Source: Sphingobacteriales bacterium 44-15
GTDB lineage: Bacteria; Bacteroidota; Bacteroidia; Chitinophagales; Chitinophagaceae
Length of the DNA: 64,000 nucleotides
Assembly (NCBI GenBank): GCA_001899685.1
Contig: MKWG01000011.1
Coordinates: 124,001-188,000, forward strand
Direction of reading: 5' to 3'
Shown here: one piece after another, positions 45,268 through 55,209 of the stretch
Numbering within the stretch: position 1 is the first letter of the stretch
How the letters are laid out: each line of letters begins with the position of its first letter
Notes under the pieces: generated by a model
The model's database searches: none
What the model was told of the DNA's origin: nothing
Seen by the model: the letters and a program-made list of their open reading frames with translations, nothing else
Program-made: the position numbers and the translations under genes

Positions 45268-47613
45268 ATGTCTGAAAATAATTTTACCCGTAGGGATTTT
45301 GTGCTCAAATCAGCAGCCGGAATAGGAGGGCTTGCTGTGGCAGGATACGCAGCACGCGCTACCACTATAGAAAAAAAGATCAGCAATGTTGCTCCGGGGA
45401 AAGACGGGGCGCCTCAGCCGGCTAATCTTGCAGCAGCAGATGATGTGGTCATTGAAAACGACCAGATGAAATTAGTGATAGGATCCGATGCGATAGTCAA
45501 GAGCCTGCTGTTTAAACCTACCGGTGAAGAATGCCTGGTAAGTGGTAAAAATATCCCGATAAGCACCATGATCCAGGATAGGCCTTATCAAAATGAAGTA
45601 AAGCTTGCTTATCCAAATGCGGAAATGAGTTTTAAAGCTAACTCAGCCCGGAAAGATGGGAACAAGCTCACTATCGGCTACGAATTAATTCCTGATAGCA
45701 TCACCGTTAGTATAAATATAAAGCCACAATATATTGAGTTCAGGATAGAAGACCTTATTGCTGATCAGAAAGGCTATGGCGGTGTGCTCATTGCTTCACC
45801 TCCTGCCACTAAAATATGGTTCCTGCAATTACCTGTTCGTGAGCGGAGCTATTACGGCGATCTCTTACAGGTTGTTTGGGACGAAAAAGTTGCCACTAAC
45901 CTGTTATCCACTGACCCGTATGCAAGAATAGTTGCTGAAAAGACAGACGGCTGCTACATTCTGAAAGCCGGAGCCGAAAGAGAGGTGAAGCTGAAAGGAA
46001 CAAGCGTTGCGCTGATAACCTGCGCTACAGATAAACTATTGGATAATATTGGCCGACTGGAAGATGATTTTAATTTATCTCCCGGTGTGAAAAGCCGCAG
46101 GAGTAAAGAATACAGGTATTCTTACTATTGGACGGCGGATATCAATCCCGGCAATATGGACAGGCACCTGAAATATGCAAAGATGGGAGGATTCCGGGCC
46201 ATGAGTATCTATTACCCTGCCTTTTTAAAGAGCAGGGGATACCGTCTCATAGGTGATTATGAATGGAACCGGTCGCTCTATCCAAACGGCAAAGAAGATC
46301 TCCGGAAGCTATTGAATACAGTTAAGGCGCAAGGCATTACCCCCGGATTTCATTTTCTTCATTCCTTTATCGGGCTCGACAGCAAATATGTAACGCCTGT
46401 TCCGGATCACCGGTTAAATATGGTAAAGCTGTTTACGCTAGCCTCTCCCCTGAGAAAAGATGCTGTTACTATTCACGTTGACCAGGATCCCGCTACCATA
46501 GAAATGGCGAAAGGTCGCCGTGTTTTAAAGATCGGCACAGAGCTGATCACTTATGAAGGCTTTACGGATACCAGGCCGTACCAGATCACCGGCTGCACCC
46601 GCGGTGCATTTCAGACAAAGGCGGATGAGCATCCTGCAGGCTTTATGCTGGGTGTGCTTGACGTAAGTGAATTTGGCGCGCAAAGTGTTTATATCAACCA
46701 GGACAATGATCTGCAGGATGAGATGGCGGAAAAGCTGGCAGATATTTACGATGCGGGATTTCAATTCTGCTATTACGACGGCTCTGAAGGGGTGAATGCT
46801 CCTTTCTGGGTTAACGTATCCCTGGCGCAGTGGCGGGTACATAAAAGATTAAACCCGCAGCCTTTATTTGCGGAAGGAGCGGCTAAAACGCATTTCAGCT
46901 GGCATATGCTGAGCCGCGGAAATGCTTTTGATATTTTCAGGCCGGAAGTGCTGAAAGAAGAGATCAGAAGACATCCCGCGGCTGAAGCGCCCAGGATGAA
47001 AGAAAATTTCACGCATATTAATTTTGGATGGTTAGGCTATTGGGTTCCCGATGAAAAGACGGTAGGAACGCAACCCGATATGCTTGAGTATGTCAGCAGC
47101 AGGGCTGCGGCATGGGATTGTCCTATCAGCATTCAATCCAGCCTGAAGAAATTTGATGACCATCCCAGGACTGCCGATAACTTTGAAGTAATGAGAAGGT
47201 GGGAAGAAGTCAGGAACAACGACCTGCTCACCGCAGCGCAGAAATTATCTCTTCAGCAATTAGAGCAGGAACATATTTTATTGATCAATGAGAAGAATGA
47301 ATTTGAATTGCAGCCTTACGACCAGATAACAAATGTAGCCGGTAACAGCAGGGAAGTACGTGCATTTATCTTTGAACGGGGTGGCAGTTTGTATGTTGTT
47401 TACTGGCATATATCAGGCGCTAAACAATTAGAGCTGCCCTTAAATCATAAAAATGTTACGGTAATGGAGGATTTACAAAAGAGATCTTCGGTGAAGTTTT
47501 CTAAGCAGTCCGGTAGCATTACAATACCTGTCAGCAATCGCAGGTATATTAAAATCGGGGGAGCAACAAAAGATCAGGTAAGGATTGCTTTCCAAAATGC
47601 AAAAATTTCCTGA
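45268..47613 (+). CDS. Tat-exported glycosidase-like protein, family not recognised
   Basis: A 781-residue protein. NFTRRDFVLKSAAGIGGLAV is a Tat signal. Residues about 55-270 look like a beta-sandwich or mutarotase-like domain. From about 285 the pattern is that of a TIM barrel: YYWTADINPGNMDRHLKYAK, MGGFRAMSIYYPAF, VKAQGITPGFHFLHSFIG and FCYYDGSEGVNAPFW. The acidic YYDGSE after a strand is a candidate catalytic site. A small beta domain ends the protein. The layout recalls GH31/36/97-type enzymes but I cannot assign a family. It shares its Tat leader pattern with the next gene, suggesting the leader was duplicated. Confidence 0.7.
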   Translation: MSENNFTRRDFVLKSAAGIGGLAVAGYAARATTIEKKISNVAPGKDGAPQPANLAAADDVVIENDQMKLVIGSDAIVKSLLFKPTGEECLVSGKNIPISTMIQDRPYQNEVKLAYPNAEMSFKANSARKDGNKLTIGYELIPDSITVSINIKPQYIEFRIEDLIADQKGYGGVLIASPPATKIWFLQLPVRERSYYGDLLQVVWDEKVATNLLSTDPYARIVAEKTDGCYILKAGAEREVKLKGTSVALITCATDKLLDNIGRLEDDFNLSPGVKSRRSKEYRYSYYWTADINPGNMDRHLKYAKMGGFRAMSIYYPAFLKSRGYRLIGDYEWNRSLYPNGKEDLRKLLNTVKAQGITPGFHFLHSFIGLDSKYVTPVPDHRLNMVKLFTLASPLRKDAVTIHVDQDPATIEMAKGRRVLKIGTELITYEGFTDTRPYQITGCTRGAFQTKADEHPAGFMLGVLDVSEFGAQSVYINQDNDLQDEMAEKLADIYDAGFQFCYYDGSEGVNAPFWVNVSLAQWRVHKRLNPQPLFAEGAAKTHFSWHMLSRGNAFDIFRPEVLKEEIRRHPAAEAPRMKENFTHINFGWLGYWVPDEKTVGTQPDMLEYVSSRAAAWDCPISIQSSLKKFDDHPRTADNFEVMRRWEEVRNNDLLTAAQKLSLQQLEQEHILLINEKNEFELQPYDQITNVAGNSREVRAFIFERGGSLYVVYWHISGAKQLELPLNHKNVTVMEDLQKRSSVKFSKQSGSITIPVSNRRYIKIGGATKDQVRIAFQNAKIS

Positions 47614-47626
47614 CCCCGGATTGTGG

Positions 47627-47695
47627 GAGGTGAGATGACAGATGTGAATGGACAGTGGTGATTTTTTTTCACGTCTCACGTCTCACATTTCATGA
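47627..47695. repeat. Heptamer array, locus 9
   Basis: Left units (ATGACAG, ATGTGAA, TGGACAG) are followed by an eight-T run and right units TCACGTC (twice), TCACATT and TCATGAT. It starts 14 bp after the previous stop and reaches to within about 30 bp of the next start codon (47722). Confidence 0.8.
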
Positions 47696-47721
47696 TCACA
47701 GCTTCTCATTCATTTAAGGAT

Positions 47722-50106
47722 ATGTCGTCAAAGAACAAATTTTCAAGAAGGGATTTTGTTGTAAAATCAGCTACAGGCTTTGCGGGAATTGCCGCGGCAA
47801 AATATATTTCAGGCTCAGATACAGCCCGGGCAAAAACAACAGCAGGATATATTCCTGTTGTTGCCCAACCCGGGTCATTTAATGCTGAAGTGGAGCGCCT
47901 GCCGGAAGAAAAACCGTATGCCTATCACAAAAAGCTGACCGGAGATGCTATCCATACCTGGAAACGAAATGTTGCATACCGGGCAGCTTCAACCGAAATG
48001 ACAATAGCCGATAAGGGCTGGAGCTTAGTATATAAGCCAGGACTGTCAGAAGCGCTTTCGACCGCCGTTGAAGATGTAAAAATTTATTTTGAGAAAGTGA
48101 TGGGGGTTTCTCTTGGTATTAAGCAACAGGATTCACTTGATAACTGGAAGAAACAGAAATCCTGCATCATAGCGGGTACCCGCGAGCAGCTCCCGGGTTG
48201 CGGAACTACATTGAAACGCTCAAAAGATTATGAGATAACAGCTAATGATCAGCACATTATTATATGTGGCTATGATGAGGCCGGAACCATGTTTGGCATT
48301 TATAATCTTGAAGCCAGGATAAGCCTGAGAGGAGCTCCTTTTTTACCTAAAAATTTAAAGACCGTACGCCATAGTTTATACGATACCCGTATGGCATTAT
48401 CCTGGATGGGGTGGATGGACTGGCCGGATCAACTGCTGTCTCATATGGTGCACGACGGGTTTGACGGCATCTTTGCTTCCGTGTATGCAAACCCCAACGG
48501 AGACCGGACTACCGCATCAACATCTACTGATTTTTATGCCCGGTTACTTTACCAGGTGCGTGAGCAGAACCCGACTGTAATAAAAGACCTGATACAACGG
48601 TCGGCGCGTTTCGGCATTAAAGTGTATACGCCGATCATCTGGCAATACCTGGGAACTCCTGAAAGTGAAGCAGGGCTTCGCAAGCTGGTACAGGAGATCG
48701 TTCACCAGTTCCCCGGGATCAGGGGCTATATTTTACTGACTGAAGGATTCTGGTATAAAAAATGGGGTGGTGGTCATGGCGCCGGCAAAGCATACTTGCA
48801 GGAGTGGGCAGAGCAGTGGGCAAAAGCAGTAGCTATTGTTGAAGAGGAATGCCACCGTATAGATCCTTCTATTGAGGTACTCCCATGGGAATACAATATT
48901 GATTTCAGACCACAAAGCAGTGATATAAAGCAATACTTTATCCGGCAGCTCCCGGACAGGACAATACCTCTGCTCACCTGGGAAAACGGGAAAAGCTTTA
49001 CCATTGACAATATGCAGGGATACCTCAGGGATTATTCCCTGAGCCAGGTGGGTCCTGCCGAAGTGACCAGTGCGCAGATTGAAGAAGCCAATAAGCGGAA
49101 GATGAAAGTGTATTCAAAAGTAGACACTTTCACCAGCTGGCAGTATGGTACTATACCTTATCTGCCCTGTCCTTATCAATGGTTCGAAAGATATGAGGCG
49201 TTGGAAAAGTATGGCGTGAAAGGTACATTGGAAAGCTGGAGCAGCGGTTATAAGCCCAATTTTATAAGCAGGCTCCGCGCCTGGACCTGCTGGAGCGATG
49301 CTCCTTCCAAAAACGAGCTGCTGGCGACTGCGGCGTCCGCTATATTTGGAGAACAGCAAAAGGAACTGGTGATTAGTGCCTGGGACCATTTTAGCAGGGC
49401 TATACGGCTCGTGCCGGATACAGGACCTAATATGGGTACCAACAATGCCATCGGCAACCCGCTTTTTTTTGAAGAGCCTCCTTTAAGAACACTCACATAT
49501 CACCATTCGTGGGAAGACCAGTCGAAAGTCCTGCATGTTAATCCGTATTGGCCTTTTACAGTATCCCGGATGGTTTTCTACCCCGATTTCAGCAATAATA
49601 CCAACAAAGCGGAATTATATGCCCGGAGCGCAACCGGCGTGGAAAACCGCAATGATGCTGCCGTTTTACCTGTTTTTCTGAAATATCTTCAGCAGGCAGC
49701 CGATGAGATGGAAGAAGGGCTAAAGCTATACCGGAAGGCAGCGCTGGAGAGCCCTGAGGCTAATCGGGCGGAAGCAGTGAAAGAAGTTATAGTGGCAGAA
49801 CAGATGCAACGGATGATGTTGAGCGATCATGCGGTCCTTCAGTTTGAAGACCTTCGCCTTCAGTGGACGAAGGAGCAAAATGATACGGGAAAGAAAGCCG
49901 TGTTGGATAAAATGGAAGTTATTGCCCGGGAAGAGCTTGCGCGTACTGAACTTTCATTACTGGCAGCTACACGCGATTCCCGCCTGGGATTCCAGTTTGA
50001 GCAGGATTATGTATATACGCCTTATTCATTGAAAGAGAAAATTAATGTTTTAAAAGAGACCTTGAATATTCAAATACCTGCCGCAAGAAATAACCCCACA
50101 CTATGA
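47722..50106 (+). CDS. Tat-exported glycosidase-like protein with GH20/GH67-type N-domain
   Basis: A 794-residue protein. The ATG giving MSSKNKFSRRDFVVKS is used; the one ten codons earlier lies in the repeat array. After the Tat leader, residues about 90-200 resemble the small alpha/beta domain before GH20, GH67 and GH84 barrels: AVEDVKIYFEKVMGVSLGIK, then IICGYDEAGTMFGIYNLEAR. The barrel begins near 215 (DTRMALSWMGWMDWPDQLL) and includes IRGYILLTEGFWYKKWGGG. The C-terminal helical part ends with TRDSRLGFQFEQDYVYTPYS, a block also found in the protein encoded at 52198. It overlaps the next gene by ATGA. The substrate is unknown. Confidence 0.75.
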   Translation: MSSKNKFSRRDFVVKSATGFAGIAAAKYISGSDTARAKTTAGYIPVVAQPGSFNAEVERLPEEKPYAYHKKLTGDAIHTWKRNVAYRAASTEMTIADKGWSLVYKPGLSEALSTAVEDVKIYFEKVMGVSLGIKQQDSLDNWKKQKSCIIAGTREQLPGCGTTLKRSKDYEITANDQHIIICGYDEAGTMFGIYNLEARISLRGAPFLPKNLKTVRHSLYDTRMALSWMGWMDWPDQLLSHMVHDGFDGIFASVYANPNGDRTTASTSTDFYARLLYQVREQNPTVIKDLIQRSARFGIKVYTPIIWQYLGTPESEAGLRKLVQEIVHQFPGIRGYILLTEGFWYKKWGGGHGAGKAYLQEWAEQWAKAVAIVEEECHRIDPSIEVLPWEYNIDFRPQSSDIKQYFIRQLPDRTIPLLTWENGKSFTIDNMQGYLRDYSLSQVGPAEVTSAQIEEANKRKMKVYSKVDTFTSWQYGTIPYLPCPYQWFERYEALEKYGVKGTLESWSSGYKPNFISRLRAWTCWSDAPSKNELLATAASAIFGEQQKELVISAWDHFSRAIRLVPDTGPNMGTNNAIGNPLFFEEPPLRTLTYHHSWEDQSKVLHVNPYWPFTVSRMVFYPDFSNNTNKAELYARSATGVENRNDAAVLPVFLKYLQQAADEMEEGLKLYRKAALESPEANRAEAVKEVIVAEQMQRMMLSDHAVLQFEDLRLQWTKEQNDTGKKAVLDKMEVIAREELARTELSLLAATRDSRLGFQFEQDYVYTPYSLKEKINVLKETLNIQIPAARNNPTL

Positions 50107-52142
50107 TAAAAAAAATAATGCTGATCTTTTCGGGTATCGTACTTGCTTTTATGGCGGCATTCGGCCAGCCTGTAAGCTTATCCGTTAATCCCGGGATACA
50201 CCAGCCTAAATACTGCCTTTTTTTTGATAATCATACTATGCCTGCCTGCCCGGATGTGGGAGAAAACTTTGACGTAGAAAAATTTACAGACAGGATCAAG
50301 GATTGCGGTGTTGATTACCTGACCTTTCATGCAAGGGATAATCTCGGGATGGCTTATTATAATACCAGATTAGGTATACGGCATCCATCCCTGACGTATG
50401 ATCTCTTTGGCAGGCTGGCTGAGGCATGCCGCCGCAAAGGCATTGCTTTAACTGCTTATCTTAATGGCGGCATAAGCAGCGCTGAAGGGGTTGCTCACAG
50501 GGAGTGGACTACCGTATCTTTTGATGGCAGGGAATACCGCGACCCCCGCCTTACGCCCTATGTGCGAACGATGTGTTATAATTCTCCTTACAGGGATCAT
50601 CTTATTGCGATGGTGAAGGAAATAGCTTCTAACTACCCGGTATCAGGTTTTTTTATTGACTGCCTTCAGAATTTTTATTGTGTATGTCCTGTTTGTATTA
50701 AAGAAATGAAGGAACGCGGCATTGATTATGCCAATAAAGAGGAGGTAGGAAAGTTTTCTGAATTTTCAGCGCTCAGGTTGGCCAGAGATATTTACGACGC
50801 TGCCACTGCCATTAAACCGGATCTGCTTATTTATCATAACAACCCGGGCTATGAAGAGCAATCGGGTTTCAGCACTTATTCGGAAGTAGAATGCTTACCA
50901 ACAGGAAGCTGGGGCTATGAGTATTTACCGGTACTTGCTCATTATGTACGCACGCTTGGCGACAGACCTGTACTGAATATGACCGGCCGTTTTTATGACT
51001 GGGGAGATTTTGGAGGGTTAAGACCTGAGGCAGCCATCAAATCGGAATTGATATACGGATTGGCTAATGGTATGCGTCCGAATGTGGGAGGGCATTTTCA
51101 TCCGAGAGGCGATCTGCAGACTGCTGTATTCGACAGGATAGAAAAAATATACAGGGAACTGCAAACTATGGAGCCATGGTATGACAACGCTAAAAATCTC
51201 ACGGAGATTGCAATCGTTTATCCCAAAAATATTAATCATATCAGGGGAGATCGCCATCTTAAAAGTGCTGTGCGCATACTCTCCGAGCTGAAACAACAAT
51301 TTGATGTAGTTACCCTGGCGGCTGACTGGAGCAAATATAAGGTCCTTGTTATCCCGGATGATATCATTTTTACTGAAGAAATAACACAACGGGTAAAAGC
51401 GCATATCCTGGCGGGAAAGGCTGTAATCTCCAGCGGGAGCTCCGGTCTTGATGAGGGAAAAAAGCAATTTATGCTTGAAAAAGAATGGGGAGTGAAATAC
51501 ATCGGGGAAAACGATTTTAATCCTGCATATTTTGAAGTTGGCAGCAACTTTAATCAGGGCCTGCCGGATATGCCACTGTCTCTTTATTCATCCGGGGTAA
51601 ATATGGAGCCATTGCCGGGAACGACTATTGCCTCTTACCTTGTTAAACCATATTACAACAAGGGTTGGGATGGAGAGTATGCGTTTTATTATAATCCTCC
51701 CGATAAGATTACAGACAAACCGGCACTTACTATCAATGGTAAAGTAGCGCATTTCAGTCACAGGATATTTTCGGGTTATAACGAAAAGGCGCCGGTGGAA
51801 CTCAGGACTGTATTTGCAAATGTGTTAGGCAAATTTCTGCCGGCACCTTTGGTGAAGTGTGAAAATGTACCATCATTTGGGCGGATATTTCTTACAGAAC
51901 AACCGGGACGGAAAATGGTACATCTTCTTTCGTATGTTCCGGAGCTGAGAGGACAGAGCCAGATGATTGAAGAGCCTGTTGCGCTTTCTAATGTAAAGAT
52001 AGCTTTGCGTCTGGATGGGAAAGCGCCTAAAAAAGTGTACCTCGCACCCGACAGAAAATCTCTGCCATTTAAAACAGCAGATGGATATGTCCATGTGACC
52101 ATACCAGTAAGCAAAGGCTATTCATTGCTGGTTTTTGAATGA
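50103..52142 (+). CDS. Secreted glycosidase-like protein (GHL6-like barrel plus trimerisation-like domain)
   Basis: A 679-residue exported protein (signal peptide IMLIFSGIVLAFMAAFG). The N-terminal barrel (about 35-330) reads FTDRIKDCGVDYLTFHARDN, GIALTAYLNGGISSAEG, SGFFIDCLQNFYCVCPVCIK and LIYHNNPGYEEQSGFSTYSE. This resembles the hypothetical glycosyl hydrolase 6 group. Residues about 365-540 resemble the trimerisation domain of GH42 beta-galactosidases (LVIPDDIIFTEEITQRVKAH, then GKAVISSGSSG). A small beta domain closes it. The CPVC pair sits in a loop after the acidic FFIDC. It is translationally coupled to the previous gene. Confidence 0.72.
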   Translation: MIKKIMLIFSGIVLAFMAAFGQPVSLSVNPGIHQPKYCLFFDNHTMPACPDVGENFDVEKFTDRIKDCGVDYLTFHARDNLGMAYYNTRLGIRHPSLTYDLFGRLAEACRRKGIALTAYLNGGISSAEGVAHREWTTVSFDGREYRDPRLTPYVRTMCYNSPYRDHLIAMVKEIASNYPVSGFFIDCLQNFYCVCPVCIKEMKERGIDYANKEEVGKFSEFSALRLARDIYDAATAIKPDLLIYHNNPGYEEQSGFSTYSEVECLPTGSWGYEYLPVLAHYVRTLGDRPVLNMTGRFYDWGDFGGLRPEAAIKSELIYGLANGMRPNVGGHFHPRGDLQTAVFDRIEKIYRELQTMEPWYDNAKNLTEIAIVYPKNINHIRGDRHLKSAVRILSELKQQFDVVTLAADWSKYKVLVIPDDIIFTEEITQRVKAHILAGKAVISSGSSGLDEGKKQFMLEKEWGVKYIGENDFNPAYFEVGSNFNQGLPDMPLSLYSSGVNMEPLPGTTIASYLVKPYYNKGWDGEYAFYYNPPDKITDKPALTINGKVAHFSHRIFSGYNEKAPVELRTVFANVLGKFLPAPLVKCENVPSFGRIFLTEQPGRKMVHLLSYVPELRGQSQMIEEPVALSNVKIALRLDGKAPKKVYLAPDRKSLPFKTADGYVHVTIPVSKGYSLLVFE

Positions 52143-52197
52143 TCCTTTAATTAAAGATATTAATTTGGAATGTACCCCTTTGACTGAAACAAGAAGA

Positions 52198-55173
52198 ATG
52201 AAGATGCCCCGGAAAATTATCAGCTGTTGCGAAATATTTACCATCCTGTTTTTGACTTTTAACAGCGCTCAGTCACAGGATAAGCCCGGTTTATTCCATA
52301 CAAAGGACTATGATTATCTTGACCCGGAAAACATGCCTTCCCAACCGGTTAAGGAGAGCATGTATTTTATTGACGATCTGAAAGCACCCATGTGGATCCG
52401 TCAGCCCTGGGATGGTACACGTGCAGGTGACCGGGAAGCAGATATGTCGGCCGGGGTGACTATCAGAGCCTCTTTCAGTGATCCGGATAACAGGCTTGAA
52501 ACCGCTTATAAAGACCTGGAAGATTTTCTTGCTGCCGGAAATGTAAATACGAAAGACGGTAATTACAGTATTGAGACTGCATATATAGCAGGTATGGAAG
52601 ATGAGGCGTTTACACTGGATGTCAGCCGGCAGTCCTGCCGTATCCTTGCATCAGGAGTGAACGGCATCCGGAAGGGCATTTTTCATATTGAAGATGAAAT
52701 GCTCAGACGAAGGGGCGCTTTCCTCAAATTAGGAAATACAAAACACTTTCCTGCTGTAAAGAGGCGCATCATACGGGGCTATTTCAGTCCCACCAAACGT
52801 CGTGGCAGCCTGCCCCGCACAGGAGATAACCAGCCGTTGGTAATAGATGAACTGATGAATGATATTGATTATTACCCGGAGGGATATCTTAACAGGCTGG
52901 CACACCAGGGTGTTAATGGTTTGTGGTTAAGTGTTAGTGGTAATAACAATGAAGGCAGGATGGTAGGATTTGGTGATCTTGTTTCAACAACGGTTACTCC
53001 CGGAGAGGGGATAGGTGGAGAAAAACGATTGTCAAAATTGCGTGCGGTTGTTGAAAAATGCCTGCGCTACGGTATCAAAATATATATATTCACCATAGAA
53101 CCCTGTGTCCGCCTTGAAGAGGGCAATCCGATATTCAAACAATACCCTGAGCCGGCAGTAATAGGAGATAAGAAAGTGCGTAATCTGTGCGCAGGCAGCG
53201 AAGCAGGACAACAGTATCTGTATCAGGCTACTCATAAAATATTCAAGGCAGTGCCGGGGTTAGGCGGTATCATAAATATTTCGCACGGCGAACGCTATAC
53301 TACCTGCCTGAGTGCTCTTTCGGCCACTGGTGAAGGACATATAACCTGCCCGCGATGCTCAAAAATACCACCGTGGGAGATATTGCATCAATCGCTGTCG
53401 GCAATGGAAAAGGGAATGCATGATGCAGCCCCTGAGGCAGAGCTGATCAGCTGGCTGTATATGCCCCAGCCTCAATCACAATCGCCCACCTCTGTTAACA
53501 CCTTAGCTGATTGGGTGTATGAGCTTCCTGCCCATACGCCTAAGGGAGTAATACTTCAGTTCAATTTTACTTCCGGAGTAGAGAAGGAAGTGTTTGGCAA
53601 AAAACTCATTGGAGGTGACTATTGGCTGATGCCTGCCGGACCCAGCGCAAGATTTGAAAAGATTGCAAATATTGCCCGTGAACACGGGACGCCTACATCA
53701 TCCAAGATACAGACAGGAACTTCACATGAGATCACTACCGTGCCTTACGTGCCGGTACCATCTGCTTTATACCAAAAGTTTGCTGCCATGCGGCGTTTGG
53801 GCGTTTCCCATACTATGTTATCCTGGTATTTCGGAAATGCCCCCGGCTTAATGGTGAAAGCCACAGACCTGTTGTCATTTGATTCCCTGCCCGACCGGGA
53901 AACTTTTTTACAACAGCTTGCCTCTATCTACTGGAAGGAAACCGATGTTCCCGGGGTGGTAAGGGCATGGAAGTATTTCGCAGAAGGCTATGAGCAATAT
54001 CCGCTGACCAATTTGTTTCAATACTATAGCCCTATGCACGACGGGCCGGTATGGCCCCTGCTTCTTAAACCCGCAGACGCTCCTTTATCTCCTACCTGGT
54101 TGTTAGGGTCTACCCAAACAACATTGCCATGGCCTCCCAGTGGCGACCGTGTGGGCGATGCTTTTACCAGCCTGTTATCGCTGGAAGAAGTAGTGGCGCT
54201 TTGTGGTAAAATGAGCGCAAGCTGGGACAGCGGCGTTGCTATATTGAACCGGTTAGCCCCGGATTACAGTAATGAGCCTGATCGTATCCTTGATATCGGC
54301 GTTGCCAAAGCTATCGGCATACAATTCCGGAGCGGGTATAATATTTTACAGTTTTACCTGCTCCGTGAAAAAATGCTTAGAATGACGGGAATGGAACGGC
54401 TGCATATGCTTAAAGCGCTTAAAGAAATTGTTTACCGGGAGCTGGAATCAGACAACGAACTGCTCCTGTTATCAAAGCAGGACAGCAGGCTTGGTTATCA
54501 TCCTGAAGCGGAGGGATACAAATATTATCCTTCCAGGATCCGGTGGCGTATGGAACAGTTGCATAGGGTGCTGTCCGAAGATTTTCCGGAGACCGAAAAA
54601 CAGATCCGTGAGGGCAGGATGCTGTTTCCCGAATACACCGGAGAAGCTCCTGCCGGTCTTGTTGCCAGAAGTGTTTGGTCTGCCGGTAATATAGGGACAG
54701 ATCGCGCTTCCGGTGTCAAAATTCTTCCCATGCTTAACTGGAAAGCATTCAACAATGGCAGTAGCAGTAAACAGTTTCTGTGGGCTTCCTGTCATGATAA
54801 AAATAGCTTGTATATATTTATTAAAGGATCGGAAAAAAAAGCAGATATTGCTTCCCTGGTTTCAGATATAATAATAAGAGTGCAACCCCGCCGCTTATGG
54901 CCGGATAAACAATTCCGTTTTAAGGACAAAACATCGGGCCGGGATGGGAATATAAAAAGGATAATTTCAAAAGGTACCCTCTTGGTATGTGTGCAAATTC
55001 CTTGGAATAACATGGGGGTTGACAGGGATCCGGACCGCATCCGGATAGATGTGCAGGTGATGGAAAAGAGTGATAGTATAGCCGGCTGGTGTGAGCTCAA
55101 ACCGCTAACTCCAAGATTGGAACATGGCACGGATAATCCCAACGACTTAGGATGGCTGATACTTGAAAAATGA
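52198..55173 (+). CDS. Secreted glycosidase-like protein with C-terminal CBM9-like domain
   Basis: A 991-residue exported protein. The ATG at 52198 (MKMPRKIISCCEIFTILFL) is preferred to a TTG at 52135 that overlaps the previous gene. The N-terminal small domain (about 75-200) resembles those before GH20-like barrels (DVSRQSCRILASGVNGIRKG, then FHIEDEMLRRRGAF). The barrel follows (RGYFSPTKRRG, GVNGLWLSVSGN, IKIYIFTIEPCVR, GGIINISHGERYTTCLS). A helical region ends with KQDSRLGYHPEAEGYKYYPS, the counterpart of the block in the gene at 47722. The last 180 residues (QIPWNNMGVDRDPDRIRIDV, then ELKPLTPRLEHG) resemble CBM9-type carbohydrate binding. Family and substrate are unknown. Confidence 0.72.
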   Translation: MKMPRKIISCCEIFTILFLTFNSAQSQDKPGLFHTKDYDYLDPENMPSQPVKESMYFIDDLKAPMWIRQPWDGTRAGDREADMSAGVTIRASFSDPDNRLETAYKDLEDFLAAGNVNTKDGNYSIETAYIAGMEDEAFTLDVSRQSCRILASGVNGIRKGIFHIEDEMLRRRGAFLKLGNTKHFPAVKRRIIRGYFSPTKRRGSLPRTGDNQPLVIDELMNDIDYYPEGYLNRLAHQGVNGLWLSVSGNNNEGRMVGFGDLVSTTVTPGEGIGGEKRLSKLRAVVEKCLRYGIKIYIFTIEPCVRLEEGNPIFKQYPEPAVIGDKKVRNLCAGSEAGQQYLYQATHKIFKAVPGLGGIINISHGERYTTCLSALSATGEGHITCPRCSKIPPWEILHQSLSAMEKGMHDAAPEAELISWLYMPQPQSQSPTSVNTLADWVYELPAHTPKGVILQFNFTSGVEKEVFGKKLIGGDYWLMPAGPSARFEKIANIAREHGTPTSSKIQTGTSHEITTVPYVPVPSALYQKFAAMRRLGVSHTMLSWYFGNAPGLMVKATDLLSFDSLPDRETFLQQLASIYWKETDVPGVVRAWKYFAEGYEQYPLTNLFQYYSPMHDGPVWPLLLKPADAPLSPTWLLGSTQTTLPWPPSGDRVGDAFTSLLSLEEVVALCGKMSASWDSGVAILNRLAPDYSNEPDRILDIGVAKAIGIQFRSGYNILQFYLLREKMLRMTGMERLHMLKALKEIVYRELESDNELLLLSKQDSRLGYHPEAEGYKYYPSRIRWRMEQLHRVLSEDFPETEKQIREGRMLFPEYTGEAPAGLVARSVWSAGNIGTDRASGVKILPMLNWKAFNNGSSSKQFLWASCHDKNSLYIFIKGSEKKADIASLVSDIIIRVQPRRLWPDKQFRFKDKTSGRDGNIKRIISKGTLLVCVQIPWNNMGVDRDPDRIRIDVQVMEKSDSIAGWCELKPLTPRLEHGTDNPNDLGWLILEK

Positions 55174-55209
55174 AGATGAATAATATTTTATTACTATAAC
55201 AAAAAACGT

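Noticed and set aside
52135-52197. TTG start overlapping the previous glycosidase-like gene
   Set aside because: The ATG at 52198 gives a normal signal peptide; the extension does not.
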